A stretch of DNA of 49,973 bases from Rhizobium vallis (GCF_003985155.1 NZ_ML133706.1:1-49973); one strand, 5' to 3'. Positions 33,275 through 42,559 are shown, numbered from the stretch's first letter. Notes: generated by a model not told the origin, from the letters alone. Translations and numbers: made by a program.

Positions 33275-34561
33275 TCAGATCTTGTAAATCCGCTTCCGCG
33301 TCCCCTCGAGGCGCGTGAGGATGGCCTTGCGCCGCTCGGGCTTGGCCATGAACTCCTGGAAGCCGACGAGGCCGGCCTGGGCCATGTCGGGATCGCTGTC
33401 GCGGTCGTAATATTGCGAGGCGCCCTGCACCGTTTTCAGGGTCTCCACTGCGACGTTGACGAGCGGGTCCTTGCTTGGCGGCAGATCGTGGCGCGGCGGC
33501 ACGTTGCCGCCCGGCTCCATATAGATCGCCAGGTTCTCCGGCTTGTAGAAATAGGCGAGGAAATCGCGCGCGCCCTGCTTGTTCTTCGCCTTGGCCGGAA
33601 TATGGACCGAATTGACCGAGAATTCCTCGAAATGGCCGATCTTCGGGTCGAGCACCGGGAAGGTCGCATAGGTCAGCTGCGGCATATCCTCTTCGGTGAA
33701 GGCCGAGCGCAGGAAGGCGCCGAGGTTCATCATGCCGGCCTTCTTCTGTGCGAGCAGCGCTGCGGCCTCCTGCCAGCCGAAGGACGTATGGTTCGGCGTG
33801 AAGAAGCCCTTTGAAATCATCGCTTCCCACTGGTCGAAGACGGGGGTCAGCGCCGGATCGAGATAGCTCATCTCGCCGTTCATCAGCGCCATGTGCCTGT
33901 CGAGCCCGTTGATGCGCAGGTTCATCTGGTCGAACCAGCCGGCCGCCGGCCACAATTCCTTGGTGCCGATCGCCACCGGGGTGATCCCGGCCGCCTTGCA
34001 CTTGTCGCCATAGGCGAGGAACTCGTCAGCCGTCTTCGGCACGGTCAGCCCATATTGATCGAACACATCCTTGCGGTAGAACATGCCCCAGAGCGTGCCG
34101 CCTGTCGGAAGGCCGTATTGCTTGCCGTCATCGGTGACGGCGCCGGCCGTCGCCCCCAGCACGTCCTTGTATTTCTCCTTCTCGAAGAGATCGGAAATAT
34201 CGTCGAACAGGCCGCGCTTGACGAAAGCGCGCATGCGGTTTCCCGAAAACCAGAAGCAGATATCGGGCGCGCCGGCGACGAGATAGTTGCGGATCGCCGT
34301 CTTGTGCGCCTCGTGGTCCATATTGTTGATGATGACGTTGACGCCGGCTTCCTTGCCGAAATTGGCGGCGATCGTCTTCAGCGCATCGAGTGCGGCGGCG
34401 TTGTTTTCGGACGAAATGATCGTCACGTCCTGCGCCTGCGCGATCGCCGGGATCGGAAAGCTGCCCACCGCTGTCGTCGTGATCGCGGCTGCGGAAACCA
34501 CGCCCGCCCCTTTCAGGAAGCGCCTGCGTGTGGTTGCCGGAAATTGCTTCGAAAATGCCAT
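33275..34561 (-). CDS. Sugar ABC transporter substrate-binding protein, Tat-exported
   Basis: A 428-residue periplasmic solute-binding protein of the CUT1 class. The N-terminus has a twin-arginine signal (TTRRRFLKGAG, then a hydrophobic stretch ending AIAQA), so it is exported folded by Tat. The mature part shows QYGLPTGGTLWGMFYRKDVF, a binding-protein landmark. Start ATG at 34561 with GGGAGGAA upstream; the longer ORF to 34636 is rejected. First gene of the operon SBP, permease, permease, ATPase, GH42. The likely ligand is a galactoside. Confidence 0.94.
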   Translation of the reverse strand: MAFSKQFPATTRRRFLKGAGVVSAAAITTTAVGSFPIPAIAQAQDVTIISSENNAAALDALKTIAANFGKEAGVNVIINNMDHEAHKTAIRNYLVAGAPDICFWFSGNRMRAFVKRGLFDDISDLFEKEKYKDVLGATAGAVTDDGKQYGLPTGGTLWGMFYRKDVFDQYGLTVPKTADEFLAYGDKCKAAGITPVAIGTKELWPAAGWFDQMNLRINGLDRHMALMNGEMSYLDPALTPVFDQWEAMISKGFFTPNHTSFGWQEAAALLAQKKAGMMNLGAFLRSAFTEEDMPQLTYATFPVLDPKIGHFEEFSVNSVHIPAKAKNKQGARDFLAYFYKPENLAIYMEPGGNVPPRHDLPPSKDPLVNVAVETLKTVQGASQYYDRDSDPDMAQAGLVGFQEFMAKPERRKAILTRLEGTRKRIYKI

Positions 34562-34572
34562 CGAATTCCTCC

Positions 34573-34691
34573 CAGTTGATCGATCAACATCGCCTGGCGA
34601 GCCGCCTCCTCCTGAAGCGTGCTCGCAGGCATTCAACGTGCCGATCCGTTCATGATCTCAGGCGTATAATCCGCTTGGCTCAGTTGATCGA
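34573..34691. promoter_or_regulatory. Candidate ROK operators between the sugar operon and its regulator
   Basis: GTTGATCGATCAAC at 34575-34588 is a perfect palindrome, and CAGTTGATCGA occurs at both 34573-34583 and 34681-34691. They lie in the divergent gap between the binding-protein gene and the ROK gene, so they are plausible ROK binding sites. Regulator assignment is inferred. Confidence 0.5.
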
Positions 34692-34757
34692 CGGCCGAAC
34701 TTATGCATAGATCGAAACGACCCGCAATAATTAATTTACAAAATTAAGGAATGCATC

Positions 34758-35969
34758 GTGAAGCTCAAAGGCGACCAGACCACGGCCAGAGCCATGAACC
34801 GACGCCTCATTCTCAACCTTCTCCGCCGCGAAGGGCCGAGGAGCCGCGCCGATATCGCGACGGTGATTGGCCTCAGCCCCGCCGCCGTCACCTTCGTCGT
34901 TTCAGACCTGCTGGAGGAAGGCATCGTCACCGAGGGCAAGGCCGTTCCCGGCCCGGCCGGCCGCCGGCCGATCCCCGTCGAGATCAATTACGAGCATTCG
35001 CTCGCCGTCGGTTTCAAGCTGATGGTGGATTCGGTGGAATGCGTGGCGACCGATCTCGCCACCAATCCCGTCGCCGCCATGCGCGTCGGCCTCTCGGGCC
35101 ACGATCCGGATGTGGTCGCCGACCTCTTGGCGGCCACCGTGCCCGAACTGGTGAAGCTCGCCGGCCGGCCGAAAGCCAGGCTCGCCGGCATCGGCATCTC
35201 CATGCCCGGCGTCATCAACCACGAGCAGACCGCCTGCGTACGCAGCCACCGCTTTAAATGGGATAACGTCCCCCTCGCCGCGCTGGTCGCAAGCCGCGTC
35301 CACGTGCCGGTCTGGCTGGAGGACGATACCAACGCCTATGCCATCGCCCAGCAGCTCTTCGGCCTCGGCCGCCAGCACCGCAACATGGCCGTGCTTGCCG
35401 TCGGTGTCGGCATCAGCTGCGCCCTCGTCATCGACGGCAAGCTCTATCGCGGCGCAAACGGTGCCGCCGGCAAATTCGGCCACACGCTCTACGAAGAAAA
35501 CGGCCGCCTCTGCGAATGCGGCAAGCGCGGCTGCCTGATGGCCTATCACTCCGAGCTCTCGATGCTGCGCCGCTGGCGCGAGGCAACCGGCAGCAGTGAG
35601 GAACTCGGCCTGCCCCAACTCTGCGAAGCGCTCGCATCAGGCGACACTACCGCCACCGCCCTCGTCGCCGATTCCGGCCGCGGCATCGGCACCGCCCTCG
35701 CCAACCTCGTCAACATCACCGACCCCGAAGTCATCGTCGCCGGCGGCGAAGCCGTCTCCCTCGGCGACGCTTTCCTCACGCCGCTCCGCGAAGCCCTTTC
35801 CGCCCGCACCTTCCGCACCGCCCCACCGCTCCTGCCCGACTGGGAAGACAACTCCTGGGCAAGGGGGGCCGCTGCGCTGGTCACCCAGAAGATATTCGAT
35901 TTCGAGTCATCGGGCGGGGTGACGGATATCGCGACGCTCGGTGTGAGAGGCTCGACCTCGGCGGCTTGA
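34758..35969 (+). CDS. ROK family transcriptional regulator
   Basis: A 403-residue regulator: N-terminal winged HTH (residues 15-65; SRADIATVIGLSPAAVTFVV) followed by a ROK sugar-kinase-like domain with IGISMPGVIN and the zinc motif LCECGKRGCLMAYHS. As in NagC/XylR-type regulators, it probably senses a sugar and represses the divergent transporter-galactosidase operon. The GTG at 34758 (MKLKGDQTTAR) has AAGGA upstream. Confidence 0.94.
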   Translation: MKLKGDQTTARAMNRRLILNLLRREGPRSRADIATVIGLSPAAVTFVVSDLLEEGIVTEGKAVPGPAGRRPIPVEINYEHSLAVGFKLMVDSVECVATDLATNPVAAMRVGLSGHDPDVVADLLAATVPELVKLAGRPKARLAGIGISMPGVINHEQTACVRSHRFKWDNVPLAALVASRVHVPVWLEDDTNAYAIAQQLFGLGRQHRNMAVLAVGVGISCALVIDGKLYRGANGAAGKFGHTLYEENGRLCECGKRGCLMAYHSELSMLRRWREATGSSEELGLPQLCEALASGDTTATALVADSGRGIGTALANLVNITDPEVIVAGGEAVSLGDAFLTPLREALSARTFRTAPPLLPDWEDNSWARGAAALVTQKIFDFESSGGVTDIATLGVRGSTSAA

Positions 35970-36018
35970 GGTGTGGGAGAACGGCGGGATCGCCCTTGCC
36001 TGGACAGGTCCTGCCGTG

Positions 36019-36184
36019 CAGCCCCCTCATCCGCCTGCCGGCACCTTCTCCCCGAGGGGAGAAGAGACTTGTGGCACCGCCGAATATACATTCAACCAAC
36101 CACGGTAGACGTAAGGCGAGGCATCGCCGCGAGTCTCTTCTCCCCGGCGGGGAGAAGGTGCCGGCAGGCGGATGAGGGGGCTGC
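36019..36184. repeat. RIME-type paired inverted repeat
   Basis: CAGCCCCCTCATCCGCCTGC at 36019 is mirrored by GCAGGCGGATGAGGGGGCTG ending at 36183. Inside lie two more inverted segments with AGAGACT/AGTCTCT and CTTCTCCCC/GGGGAGAAG. The element fills most of the 380-bp gap between the ROK gene and the DUF2277 gene; no other gene was seen in the gap. Confidence 0.88.
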
Positions 36185-36349
36185 GGCTACCGTCGAATGC
36201 TGTATCGGCATTTCAACATCGGCATAGATGGAGAGTTCAGCCCGGCGCACCGCTCCCCGTAGCCCGGTTGCATTTCGCGCCCACGCGACTACCTTTCATA
36301 CGAAGCCGCTCTCCCCTCAGCGGCAAACAGAAACGACCGTGAGCAAGCC

Positions 36350-36616
36350 ATGTGCCGAAACATAAAACCTCTGTTCAATTTCGATCCGCCAGCGACGGAC
36401 GACGAGATTCATGATGCCGCGCTGCAGTTCGTGCGGAAACTCAGCGGAACGACCAAGCCGGCGAAGCGCAATGAGGCCGCGTTCGAACGCGCGGTCAGTT
36501 CGATCGCTGCCTGCGCCCGCGAACTGCTCGATTCACTCGAGACCTCTCAGCCGCCTCGCGATCGCGAGGAAGAAGCGGCGAAGGCGCGCGCGAGAAACGC
36601 CATCCGGTTCGCGTAA
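36350..36616 (+). CDS. DUF2277 family protein
   Basis: An 88-residue protein matching DUF2277 end to end: it opens MCRNIKPLFNFDPPATDDEI, then ALQFVRKLSGTTKPAKRNEA, and ends PPRDREEEAAKARARNAIRF. The family is widespread in proteobacteria and actinobacteria; its function is unknown. The conserved N-terminal MCRNI suggests Cys2 matters. Cytosolic. Stands alone after the RIME. Confidence 0.92.
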   Translation: MCRNIKPLFNFDPPATDDEIHDAALQFVRKLSGTTKPAKRNEAAFERAVSSIAACARELLDSLETSQPPRDREEEAAKARARNAIRFA

Positions 36617-36761
36617 GTCTCATGAGAGATCTCACTCAGGTCTCTCGCTACACTTGCTTACAAAAAAGCGGGTTTCCAGACACATCCCTGGTTCAATCAT
36701 CGACTGAAATGGCGATGCGGCCGATGAGCCGACAGATGGTCAATTCAGGAAAGATGACACT

Positions 36762-37148
36762 ATGAAAACGATCCAGGTTATCGCGCTCGCCCTCGCTCTC
36801 GGCACTGCCGCTGCAGCGCATGCAGAGCAGCCGCTGCAGCGCACCGATCTCGTGGAGAACGATATCGACGTGCCCGGCCACGAAGCCGTTCAAGTGCGCG
36901 TCGATTTCGCGCCGGGCGTTCTCGCGCCCAACCACTCGCATCCCGGCGAAGAGATCGCCTTCGTCATCGAGGGCACGCTGGAATATCAGCTCGAAGGCAG
37001 GGAGCCGGTGACGCTTCATGCCGGCCAGTCCCTGTTCATTCCCTCCGGCACCGTCCACTCGGCCAAAAACGTCGGCAGCGGCAAGGCTTCGGAACTGGCG
37101 ACCTATATCGTGCGCAAGGGTGAGCCCCTGGTGGTGCTGGCGAAGTAG
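36762..37148 (+). CDS. Periplasmic cupin-domain protein
   Basis: A 128-residue protein with a Sec signal peptide (IQVIALALALGTAAAAHA, cleavage before EQPL) and one cupin_2 barrel. Motif 1 is HSHPGEEIAFVIEGTLEY, with two His and one Glu as metal ligands, and motif 2 is SLFIPSGTVHSAKN. It probably binds a metal and a small ligand in the periplasm; enzymatic activity is not established. AGGAAAG lies ten bases before the ATG. It stands alone. Confidence 0.9.
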   Translation: MKTIQVIALALALGTAAAAHAEQPLQRTDLVENDIDVPGHEAVQVRVDFAPGVLAPNHSHPGEEIAFVIEGTLEYQLEGREPVTLHAGQSLFIPSGTVHSAKNVGSGKASELATYIVRKGEPLVVLAK

Positions 37149-37198
37149 GGTTGCTTGGGGTGGCGTTGCTGGCGCGTCAAGTGTTTGGTGTGCCGTGC

Positions 37199-37364
37199 CG
37201 CCCCCTCATCCGCCTGCCGGCACCTTCTCCCCGCTGGGGAGAAGAGACTAGCTGCAGCGTCGAATATGAACACAACCAAAGGCGGCAGATAGAAAGCGAG
37301 ACGCCGCCACGAATCTCTTCTCCCCAGCGGGGAGAAGGTGGCGGCAGCCGGATGAGGGGGCTGC
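37199..37364. repeat. RIME-type paired inverted repeat
   Basis: CGCCCCCTCATCCGCCTGCC at 37199 pairs with the GCAGCCGGATGAGGGGGC border ending near 37362. Inner arms CTTCTCCCCGCTGGGGAGAAG and its mirrored copy flank a variable core. It occupies the 307-bp gap between the cupin gene and the 3' end of the chemotaxis receptor. Confidence 0.87.
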
Positions 37365-37455
37365 ACGGTAAGCCGTTAGCTAACGTCCTTCCCTCATGCT
37401 CCGGCAGTAAGACTGATTACACCCTCACCTTCACTAAACCGCCCAGACAACACCC

Positions 37456-39120
37456 TCAAAACTCATCCCACTGCCCACTCGCCAGCGCCGCATTGCCCTG
37501 CGTCTGATACGCCCTGCCGACCTTGGCCCTCAGATCGCGCGCGGGAGAACCGGTCTCCGCAGGCCTCGCCTGCGCCGGTCTGCGAACTGCGGCCGTCTTC
37601 TCGATGTTGAATTCCTGCAGCATGTCGGCGATCCGGGCAATCTCGCGCACCAGCGCGTGGCTTGCGGCGGTGGATTCCTCCACCATGGCGGCGTTCTTCT
37701 GGGTGCCCTGATCCATGGCGTTGACGGCCGTGTTGATCTCGGCGAGCGCGGTCGCCTGTTCGCGTGCGGCTTCGACGATCGAGCCGATATGGCGGTCGAT
37801 CTCCTTGACCTCGTCGGCGATGACGGTCAGCGCCTCGCCGGTTTCGCCGACCAACGAAACGCCGGTCTTCACATGCTCGCCCGAGGCGTTGATCAGCGCC
37901 TTGATCTCCTTTGCCGCCTTGGCCGAGCGCTGGGCAAGCTCGCGCACCTCCTGGGCGACGACGGCAAATCCCTTGCCGGCTTCGCCGGCGCGCGCGGCCT
38001 CGACGCCGGCGTTGAGCGCCAGCAGGTTGGTCTGGAAGGCGATCTCGTCGATGACGCCGATGATGCTGGATATTTCGCGCGAGGAACTGTCGATCGCGCC
38101 CATGGCGGTGACCGCCCGCTCGACGATCCGGCCGGACAGTTCAGCGCCGGTGCGCGCCTTTGCGACCAGCTGGCCCGCCTCTTCCGCGCGCCGGCTGGAA
38201 TCCTTGACCGTGGTGGTGATCTCTTCGAGTGCGGCCGCCGTCTCCTCGATCGAGGCGGCCTGCTGCTCGGTGCGCCTGGCGAGATCGTCGGCAGCCGAGC
38301 GGATCTCCTGCGCCCCGGCGTTGATCTGCCCGGCGGCGGAATCGATCTCGCGGATCGTGCCCGTCAATTGCTCGAGCGCGTGGTTGAAATCGTCGCGCAG
38401 TCGATGGTAGGCCTCGGGCAGCTCATCGGTGATGCGGTAGCTGATATCCTTGGCTGCGATGGCGGCCATCGCCTTGCCGAAGCAATCGCTCACCAGCTTC
38501 TGTTCGCTGGCGATCGCGTCCGCCTGCGCCTTCTGCTTGGCGATTTCGGCCTCGTCGATGTAGACCGAGATGGCGAGATCCATATCGAGCATCGCGGCCT
38601 TGACGAGGCTTGCCAGCGCCTTGCCGAACTCCGCCGGCTTCATGGTCTTGCGGGAAAACATCCCCTGCGGGAACATCTCCTCGACCGCACTCCGGATCAG
38701 ATGATCGACGATGATGGCGTAGCCGCCGATATACCATCTCGGCTCCAGGCCGATGCGGGCGTGCACGGTGCCGATGGTGCGGACCTTGCCGACATAATCC
38801 TCGCTGAAATTGCCGTCCGATATATTGGCCCAATGCCCCATCTGGGCGCCCTTGGCCCGGGCGATGTGCTCATCGGAGGAAAAGAAGCGCTTGACCTCCG
38901 GGCTGCCGCGCAGCTGCGCATAGAACTTGTCGAGCCCATGCGGCAATTCCCGCTCGATCAGGGCTTTCAGCGACCGGATGCCGGCGCGCCCTTCATTGTC
39001 GAGCCCCATGAATTCGAGGCGACGGTCGATATTCTGGCTTCGCGAGGCAGCATCGGCCTGCCCGGAAGCGGCGCGCTGATGAGAGTGCTGACCGGTATGA
39101 GCCTGAGAATTGTTCTGCAT
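37456..39120 (-). CDS. Globin-coupled methyl-accepting chemotaxis protein
   Basis: A 554-residue soluble aerotaxis-type receptor. The N-terminal globin-coupled sensor domain (about 30-195) contains the proximal haem His120 in RTIGTVHARIGLEPRWYIGGY, as in HemAT. A HAMP-like linker and the MCP signalling domain follow, with the hairpin tip EIAFQTNLLALNAGVEAARA and GKGFAVVAQEVRELAQRSA. There are no transmembrane segments, so it acts in the cytosol, probably sensing O2. The C-terminus GQWDEF resembles the WxxF CheR/CheB docking pentapeptide. Start ATG at 39120 with AAGGGGG upstream. Its chemotaxis cluster is elsewhere. Confidence 0.94.
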   Translation of the reverse strand: MQNNSQAHTGQHSHQRAASGQADAASRSQNIDRRLEFMGLDNEGRAGIRSLKALIERELPHGLDKFYAQLRGSPEVKRFFSSDEHIARAKGAQMGHWANISDGNFSEDYVGKVRTIGTVHARIGLEPRWYIGGYAIIVDHLIRSAVEEMFPQGMFSRKTMKPAEFGKALASLVKAAMLDMDLAISVYIDEAEIAKQKAQADAIASEQKLVSDCFGKAMAAIAAKDISYRITDELPEAYHRLRDDFNHALEQLTGTIREIDSAAGQINAGAQEIRSAADDLARRTEQQAASIEETAAALEEITTTVKDSSRRAEEAGQLVAKARTGAELSGRIVERAVTAMGAIDSSSREISSIIGVIDEIAFQTNLLALNAGVEAARAGEAGKGFAVVAQEVRELAQRSAKAAKEIKALINASGEHVKTGVSLVGETGEALTVIADEVKEIDRHIGSIVEAAREQATALAEINTAVNAMDQGTQKNAAMVEESTAASHALVREIARIADMLQEFNIEKTAAVRRPAQARPAETGSPARDLRAKVGRAYQTQGNAALASGQWDEF

Positions 39121-39386
39121 TGATGCCCCCTTGGAAACAGAATTCGGCAAACGATGCGGGCGGGAACCTGTCCCTGAAGTCCTTGTTTCTGCAACCTGTC
39201 ATGCAGTCCCCGCCCGTCGGCTGAGATCGAATTGGGGGCCGCATGGTTTCCGAAAGGTAAATGGTCTCGATAGGCCACACCTATTCGGCGCAGACTGGAT
39301 AGAGGTGCGAATTTCGGACATCGCCTCGGCGCAAGACTTCCGCTACAAGGGATGGTCGTCCGACCGGATGCTACAGGAGGCTGCAC

Positions 39387-39467
39387 ATGGGCCTGTCAGA
39401 CATCCGCGAGCGGATTGCCGCAGCAGGCGTCGAGCCAGTCGACGACCTACCTCCACCATCCTGCTAA
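39387..39467 (+). CDS. Small ORF with a strong ribosome binding site
   Basis: A 26-codon ORF, MGLSDIRERIAAAGVEPVDD and a short proline-rich end, with an exact AGGAGG six bases before the ATG. The preceding in-frame sequence in another frame (about 39290-39385) has coding-like codons (EVRISDIASAQDFRYKGW), so the region may be a broken gene as well as a small protein. It is convergent with the hypothetical gene ending at 39475. No other gene was seen in 39121-39474. Confidence 0.4.
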   Translation: MGLSDIRERIAAAGVEPVDDLPPPSC

Positions 39468-39474
39468 GATCCAG

Positions 39475-40080
39475 CTACTTTATCAGGCCGGGAGACTTCC
39501 CGCGTGGCAGACAGAACGCTGGCCTGGGAGCATTGTCCATCCAGGTCACATACTGCTCAAAGGATGGGATGAGCCTGAGCTTGACGGCCGTGGCATAGCA
39601 ATCGTCGAGATTGCGTTTGCTCTTGAAGCATCCGTTAACGGATTGGATTTTGCCGGAAACGTCAGGCTCCACGTACTCGCCGAACAGACCATCCGGAATC
39701 CCGTGCTGGCGCAACTCCTCCCCGAACTGCTTTTCATCCTTTCGGGAATATATCGCCAGCGCGATAATATGGTTGCCCAGTTGCTCGACCATGAGGTCTC
39801 TACTGGGCGGGAAGTAGGACGGCGGGATAATCGATGTCGAGCTGATAGCATAATAAAGCGCGGTGAGTGCTGCAGCGTTCCCTTTGCGCGCCTCTTTCCA
39901 GACCGCTTTCCAGGCTTGCGCACAATCATCCTGGCGCAAAAATCTCCCCATCTCGTTTTCCCAAGCCGCCGGTTTTTCTTCACTCGCAGTGGCGATTACG
40001 GGAAATGAGAGAACGAGACCGGTAAATAACAGGAATGAAACAATTGGCCGGATCAAAAAACCACGAATGAATCTGCGCAT
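39475..40080 (-). CDS. Exported hypothetical protein
   Basis: A 201-residue protein with an N-terminal signal peptide (MRRFIRGFLIRPIVSFLLFT, cleavage after a TASEE-like site). The mature part has helix-rich repeats reminiscent of Sel1/TPR-like proteins (CAQAWKAVWKEARKGNAAALTALYYA) and several cysteines. No family assigned. The start at 40080 is preferred to 40131 because it gives a clean signal peptide. It is divergent from the exported protein at 40325. Confidence 0.65.
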   Translation of the reverse strand: MRRFIRGFLIRPIVSFLLFTGLVLSFPVIATASEEKPAAWENEMGRFLRQDDCAQAWKAVWKEARKGNAAALTALYYAISSTSIIPPSYFPPSRDLMVEQLGNHIIALAIYSRKDEKQFGEELRQHGIPDGLFGEYVEPDVSGKIQSVNGCFKSKRNLDDCYATAVKLRLIPSFEQYVTWMDNAPRPAFCLPRGKSPGLIK

Positions 40081-40324
40081 GATAATTTCTACTCCCCCAA
40101 TAAAATCTCTAATTGCACAATTGGGAGTCATAGAAGACTTTATGTTCTTGCTGCGGCGAAACTTGCCGGTCCCGATCTAATTCCGAAGTGCTCCCCCAGC
40201 CACGAGAAAACCACCACCTCCCCGTGTCATCCCCTTGCCGCGCACCCGGCTGCCACCTATCCTCCGGATAGCGGTCGCGCGCCCCAAGTCAGGGGCTGCT
40301 TTTGGGGAACCGCAAGGGATGACG

Positions 40325-41767
40325 ATGCTTCGCATATTGACCGGATTTTTCAGCCTTCTTCTGTTGTCCTGCCTCGACTCGCCGGCCCTTGCCGCGGATA
40401 AATTCTGCCCACAAAGGGAAACGATCCTCGCTTTCAGCGACATCGTGCTTGCCGATACTGCAGGTTTGCCGCCGGCGGTTACCGACAAGTATGGCGCCGA
40501 GGCTGCCTATCTCAAGATTCGCTATACGCCGCTCGCGGACCAGGAAACCCGCGATTTGCTATCAACCTTGCTCCAGCGGAATCTCAAAGCCGTCGCGGTG
40601 AACGATCTCGTGGCCGCGTGGTACATCCACAGCATGGGGTATAAGAGGCTCCGTGATGCACTTGGCGTCGAGGAATTTGATCGCACGGTATCATACCTTG
40701 GCATATCCGGCATCCGCGCGCTGCTGCTGCAGGAAGGCGGCGCAGACATTCTGATGAAGCGGTTCGCCGTTGTGCCGTTCCATACGGCAATCGAGATGAA
40801 CAGCGCATTCAACAACGGTCACGGCGTCGTCACCGCGTCCATCATCGATCAGCCGGACGAGTTCAAGGAGAAAATCGTCCAGGCGGCGGACGCTCACGGC
40901 TTGCCCGTTATCGCCGGCTATGTCGCCGCCAGCGAAAACAATCCCCGGGCGTGGGACGCCTTTGTGGCGCGAGGCACGTCAACGGAAAGCCCAGGCCTGA
41001 TGCGGATGCGCGCCAACTTCGTGCGGGCCGTGGTCGGCCATCCCAAGCTTGACCGCGCACCAAATGAGCGCGACACGCACTATGACATGCTGATGGCCAG
41101 GGCTCTCCAGCCTGAGGAGAGTTTTCTGAGCCATTTGTACGTCCTTACCGACCTTGATGCCGAACCGATCGATCCCATCGCTCAAAAGCTGACACAGCAA
41201 ATTCGAAGCGGTGCGATCAGGAGAAACGGCACGATGGACGCCGGGTGGCTGTTTGGCTATCGAGAAGCTATCGATGTTTTCGGGCAATCAAAGCTCGTGC
41301 CCGCTCTTCAGAAACGAACCTATTACGGCAGACGCTACGTCAGATCATCAGATGCCCTCACCATCCAGGATGTCATCGACCGAATGCTTGCTGTCGAGGC
41401 TTTGCAGCCTTACGTTACGGGGAAGATCGATGCCGTGCCGCCCCTACCCGACGACGTCTCCGACAAGATGAGGGCCGACTGGCCGCGCTGGACGGAGATG
41501 GCCGGAAAGGTCCGCAACGGCGGCGCCTCGCCTATCCTTGCCGCCGACCCCGCGACCTTCGGCATCGTGACGGAACTTCTATTCGCCAAAGCGGACCAGG
41601 AGGCTCTGCGGGCCTTCGTCCGCCGGGCCCCAACCGGCGAAGCTCGTATCTCCGTCGCCAATGACTTCGCCATCCGCCTTGACCGTGCCTGCGCCTCCTA
41701 CCTCTACTATCCCACCGAGGCTGGCACGCTTGACGGTCAATCGATCTTCAAATTCGATACAGAGTAA
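40325..41767 (+). CDS. Exported hypothetical protein
   Basis: A 480-residue protein with a signal peptide (MLRILTGFFSLLLLSCLDSP, cleavage near ALAAD). The mature part is mostly helical with a FDRTVSYLGISGIRALLLQE segment and no catalytic motif I recognise. AAGGG sits six bases before the ATG at 40325; ATG 40319 is an alternative. It is separated by 61 bp from the exonuclease gene downstream. Divergent from the exported unknown at 39475; both are secreted and may be related in role, but this is inference. Confidence 0.7.
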   Translation: MLRILTGFFSLLLLSCLDSPALAADKFCPQRETILAFSDIVLADTAGLPPAVTDKYGAEAAYLKIRYTPLADQETRDLLSTLLQRNLKAVAVNDLVAAWYIHSMGYKRLRDALGVEEFDRTVSYLGISGIRALLLQEGGADILMKRFAVVPFHTAIEMNSAFNNGHGVVTASIIDQPDEFKEKIVQAADAHGLPVIAGYVAASENNPRAWDAFVARGTSTESPGLMRMRANFVRAVVGHPKLDRAPNERDTHYDMLMARALQPEESFLSHLYVLTDLDAEPIDPIAQKLTQQIRSGAIRRNGTMDAGWLFGYREAIDVFGQSKLVPALQKRTYYGRRYVRSSDALTIQDVIDRMLAVEALQPYVTGKIDAVPPLPDDVSDKMRADWPRWTEMAGKVRNGGASPILAADPATFGIVTELLFAKADQEALRAFVRRAPTGEARISVANDFAIRLDRACASYLYYPTEAGTLDGQSIFKFDTE

Positions 41768-41827
41768 GAGGCGATAAAGACAGCGCATCATTGCCGATTT
41801 GGACAGTCCGTTTAGGAGCCTCAGACG

Positions 41828-42442
41828 ATGAAAACCGCCATCATATTCGACTGTGAATTTCTCTGCCTCGAAGGCTCGCAGCGCCGGTTCTGGTGCGCGG
41901 CGCATGATCCCGATCCCGTCATTGCTCAGATCGGCGCCGTCAGGCTCGGTCTCGAAGGCGAATTCCCGATCCTCGATACGCATAAATCCTATATCAAGGC
42001 GGTCGACCGCTTCGGCAGGCGGTATCCGCTCGATCGCTACTTCACCGATCTCACCGGCATTACCGAGGAGGATATCGAGGCTCATGGCGTGGCCTTGAAG
42101 GATGCGCTTTCCGCTGTCGACAGCTTCTCGGGCGGCGCCCGCTTCTGGTCCTGGGGGAAGGACGAGATGAACATGGTGGCGATCAGCTGCTATGTCGCCG
42201 GCATAGAGCCGCCCATCCCGGCCCAACGTTTCGACAATGCGGTCAAGCTGCTCCTTGCCGCAGGCATGCCGATCGAGGATCTGGCAAAAACGCCAAGCAG
42301 CAAGCTCGCCGACTACTACGGCATCGAGCACCCTCCGTTGAGAGGCCATGACGGGCTCGATGACGCCCTGTCGATATCCTACACGCTGCAGCACCTGATG
42401 AGGATCGGGAAGCTGCACCCCAAGGCCTTCGACCGGTTCTGA
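41828..42442 (+). CDS. DEDDh 3'-5' exonuclease-like protein
   Basis: A 204-residue exonuclease of the DEDDh (RNase T/DnaQ-like) superfamily. ExoI is F8-D-C-E (IIFDCEF), ExoII is around FTDLTGITEEDIEAHG with WSWGKDEMN, and ExoIII is HDGLDDALS with the general-base His. The acids of all three motifs are visible. It probably trims RNA or DNA ends; the target is unknown. AGGAG is ten bases before the ATG. Monocistronic after the exported unknown. Confidence 0.88.
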   Translation: MKTAIIFDCEFLCLEGSQRRFWCAAHDPDPVIAQIGAVRLGLEGEFPILDTHKSYIKAVDRFGRRYPLDRYFTDLTGITEEDIEAHGVALKDALSAVDSFSGGARFWSWGKDEMNMVAISCYVAGIEPPIPAQRFDNAVKLLLAAGMPIEDLAKTPSSKLADYYGIEHPPLRGHDGLDDALSISYTLQHLMRIGKLHPKAFDRF

Positions 42443-42489
42443 GGGCGAACACCGAGCGCGAAGCAGTGCCCGGCCAAACGCTGGGCACT

Positions 42490-42559
42490 GCGCTTTAAGC
42501 CTTTGTTTTGCGCATGTGGTTATCGCAAAAGCGCGCACACTTTTGCGCGACATGCTCTG
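42490..42559 (-). repeat. Dispersed rhizobial repeat, inverted copy
   Basis: The reverse complement matches 8361-8430: AGAGCATGTCGCGCAAAAGT, then a diverged core, and AAAGCGC. It lies between the exonuclease and the DUF4168 gene. Confidence 0.7.

Noticed and set aside
37657..39123. A 488-codon plus-strand ORF
   Set aside because: Antisense shadow of the chemotaxis receptor; Asp/Gly/Leu-rich with no domain.
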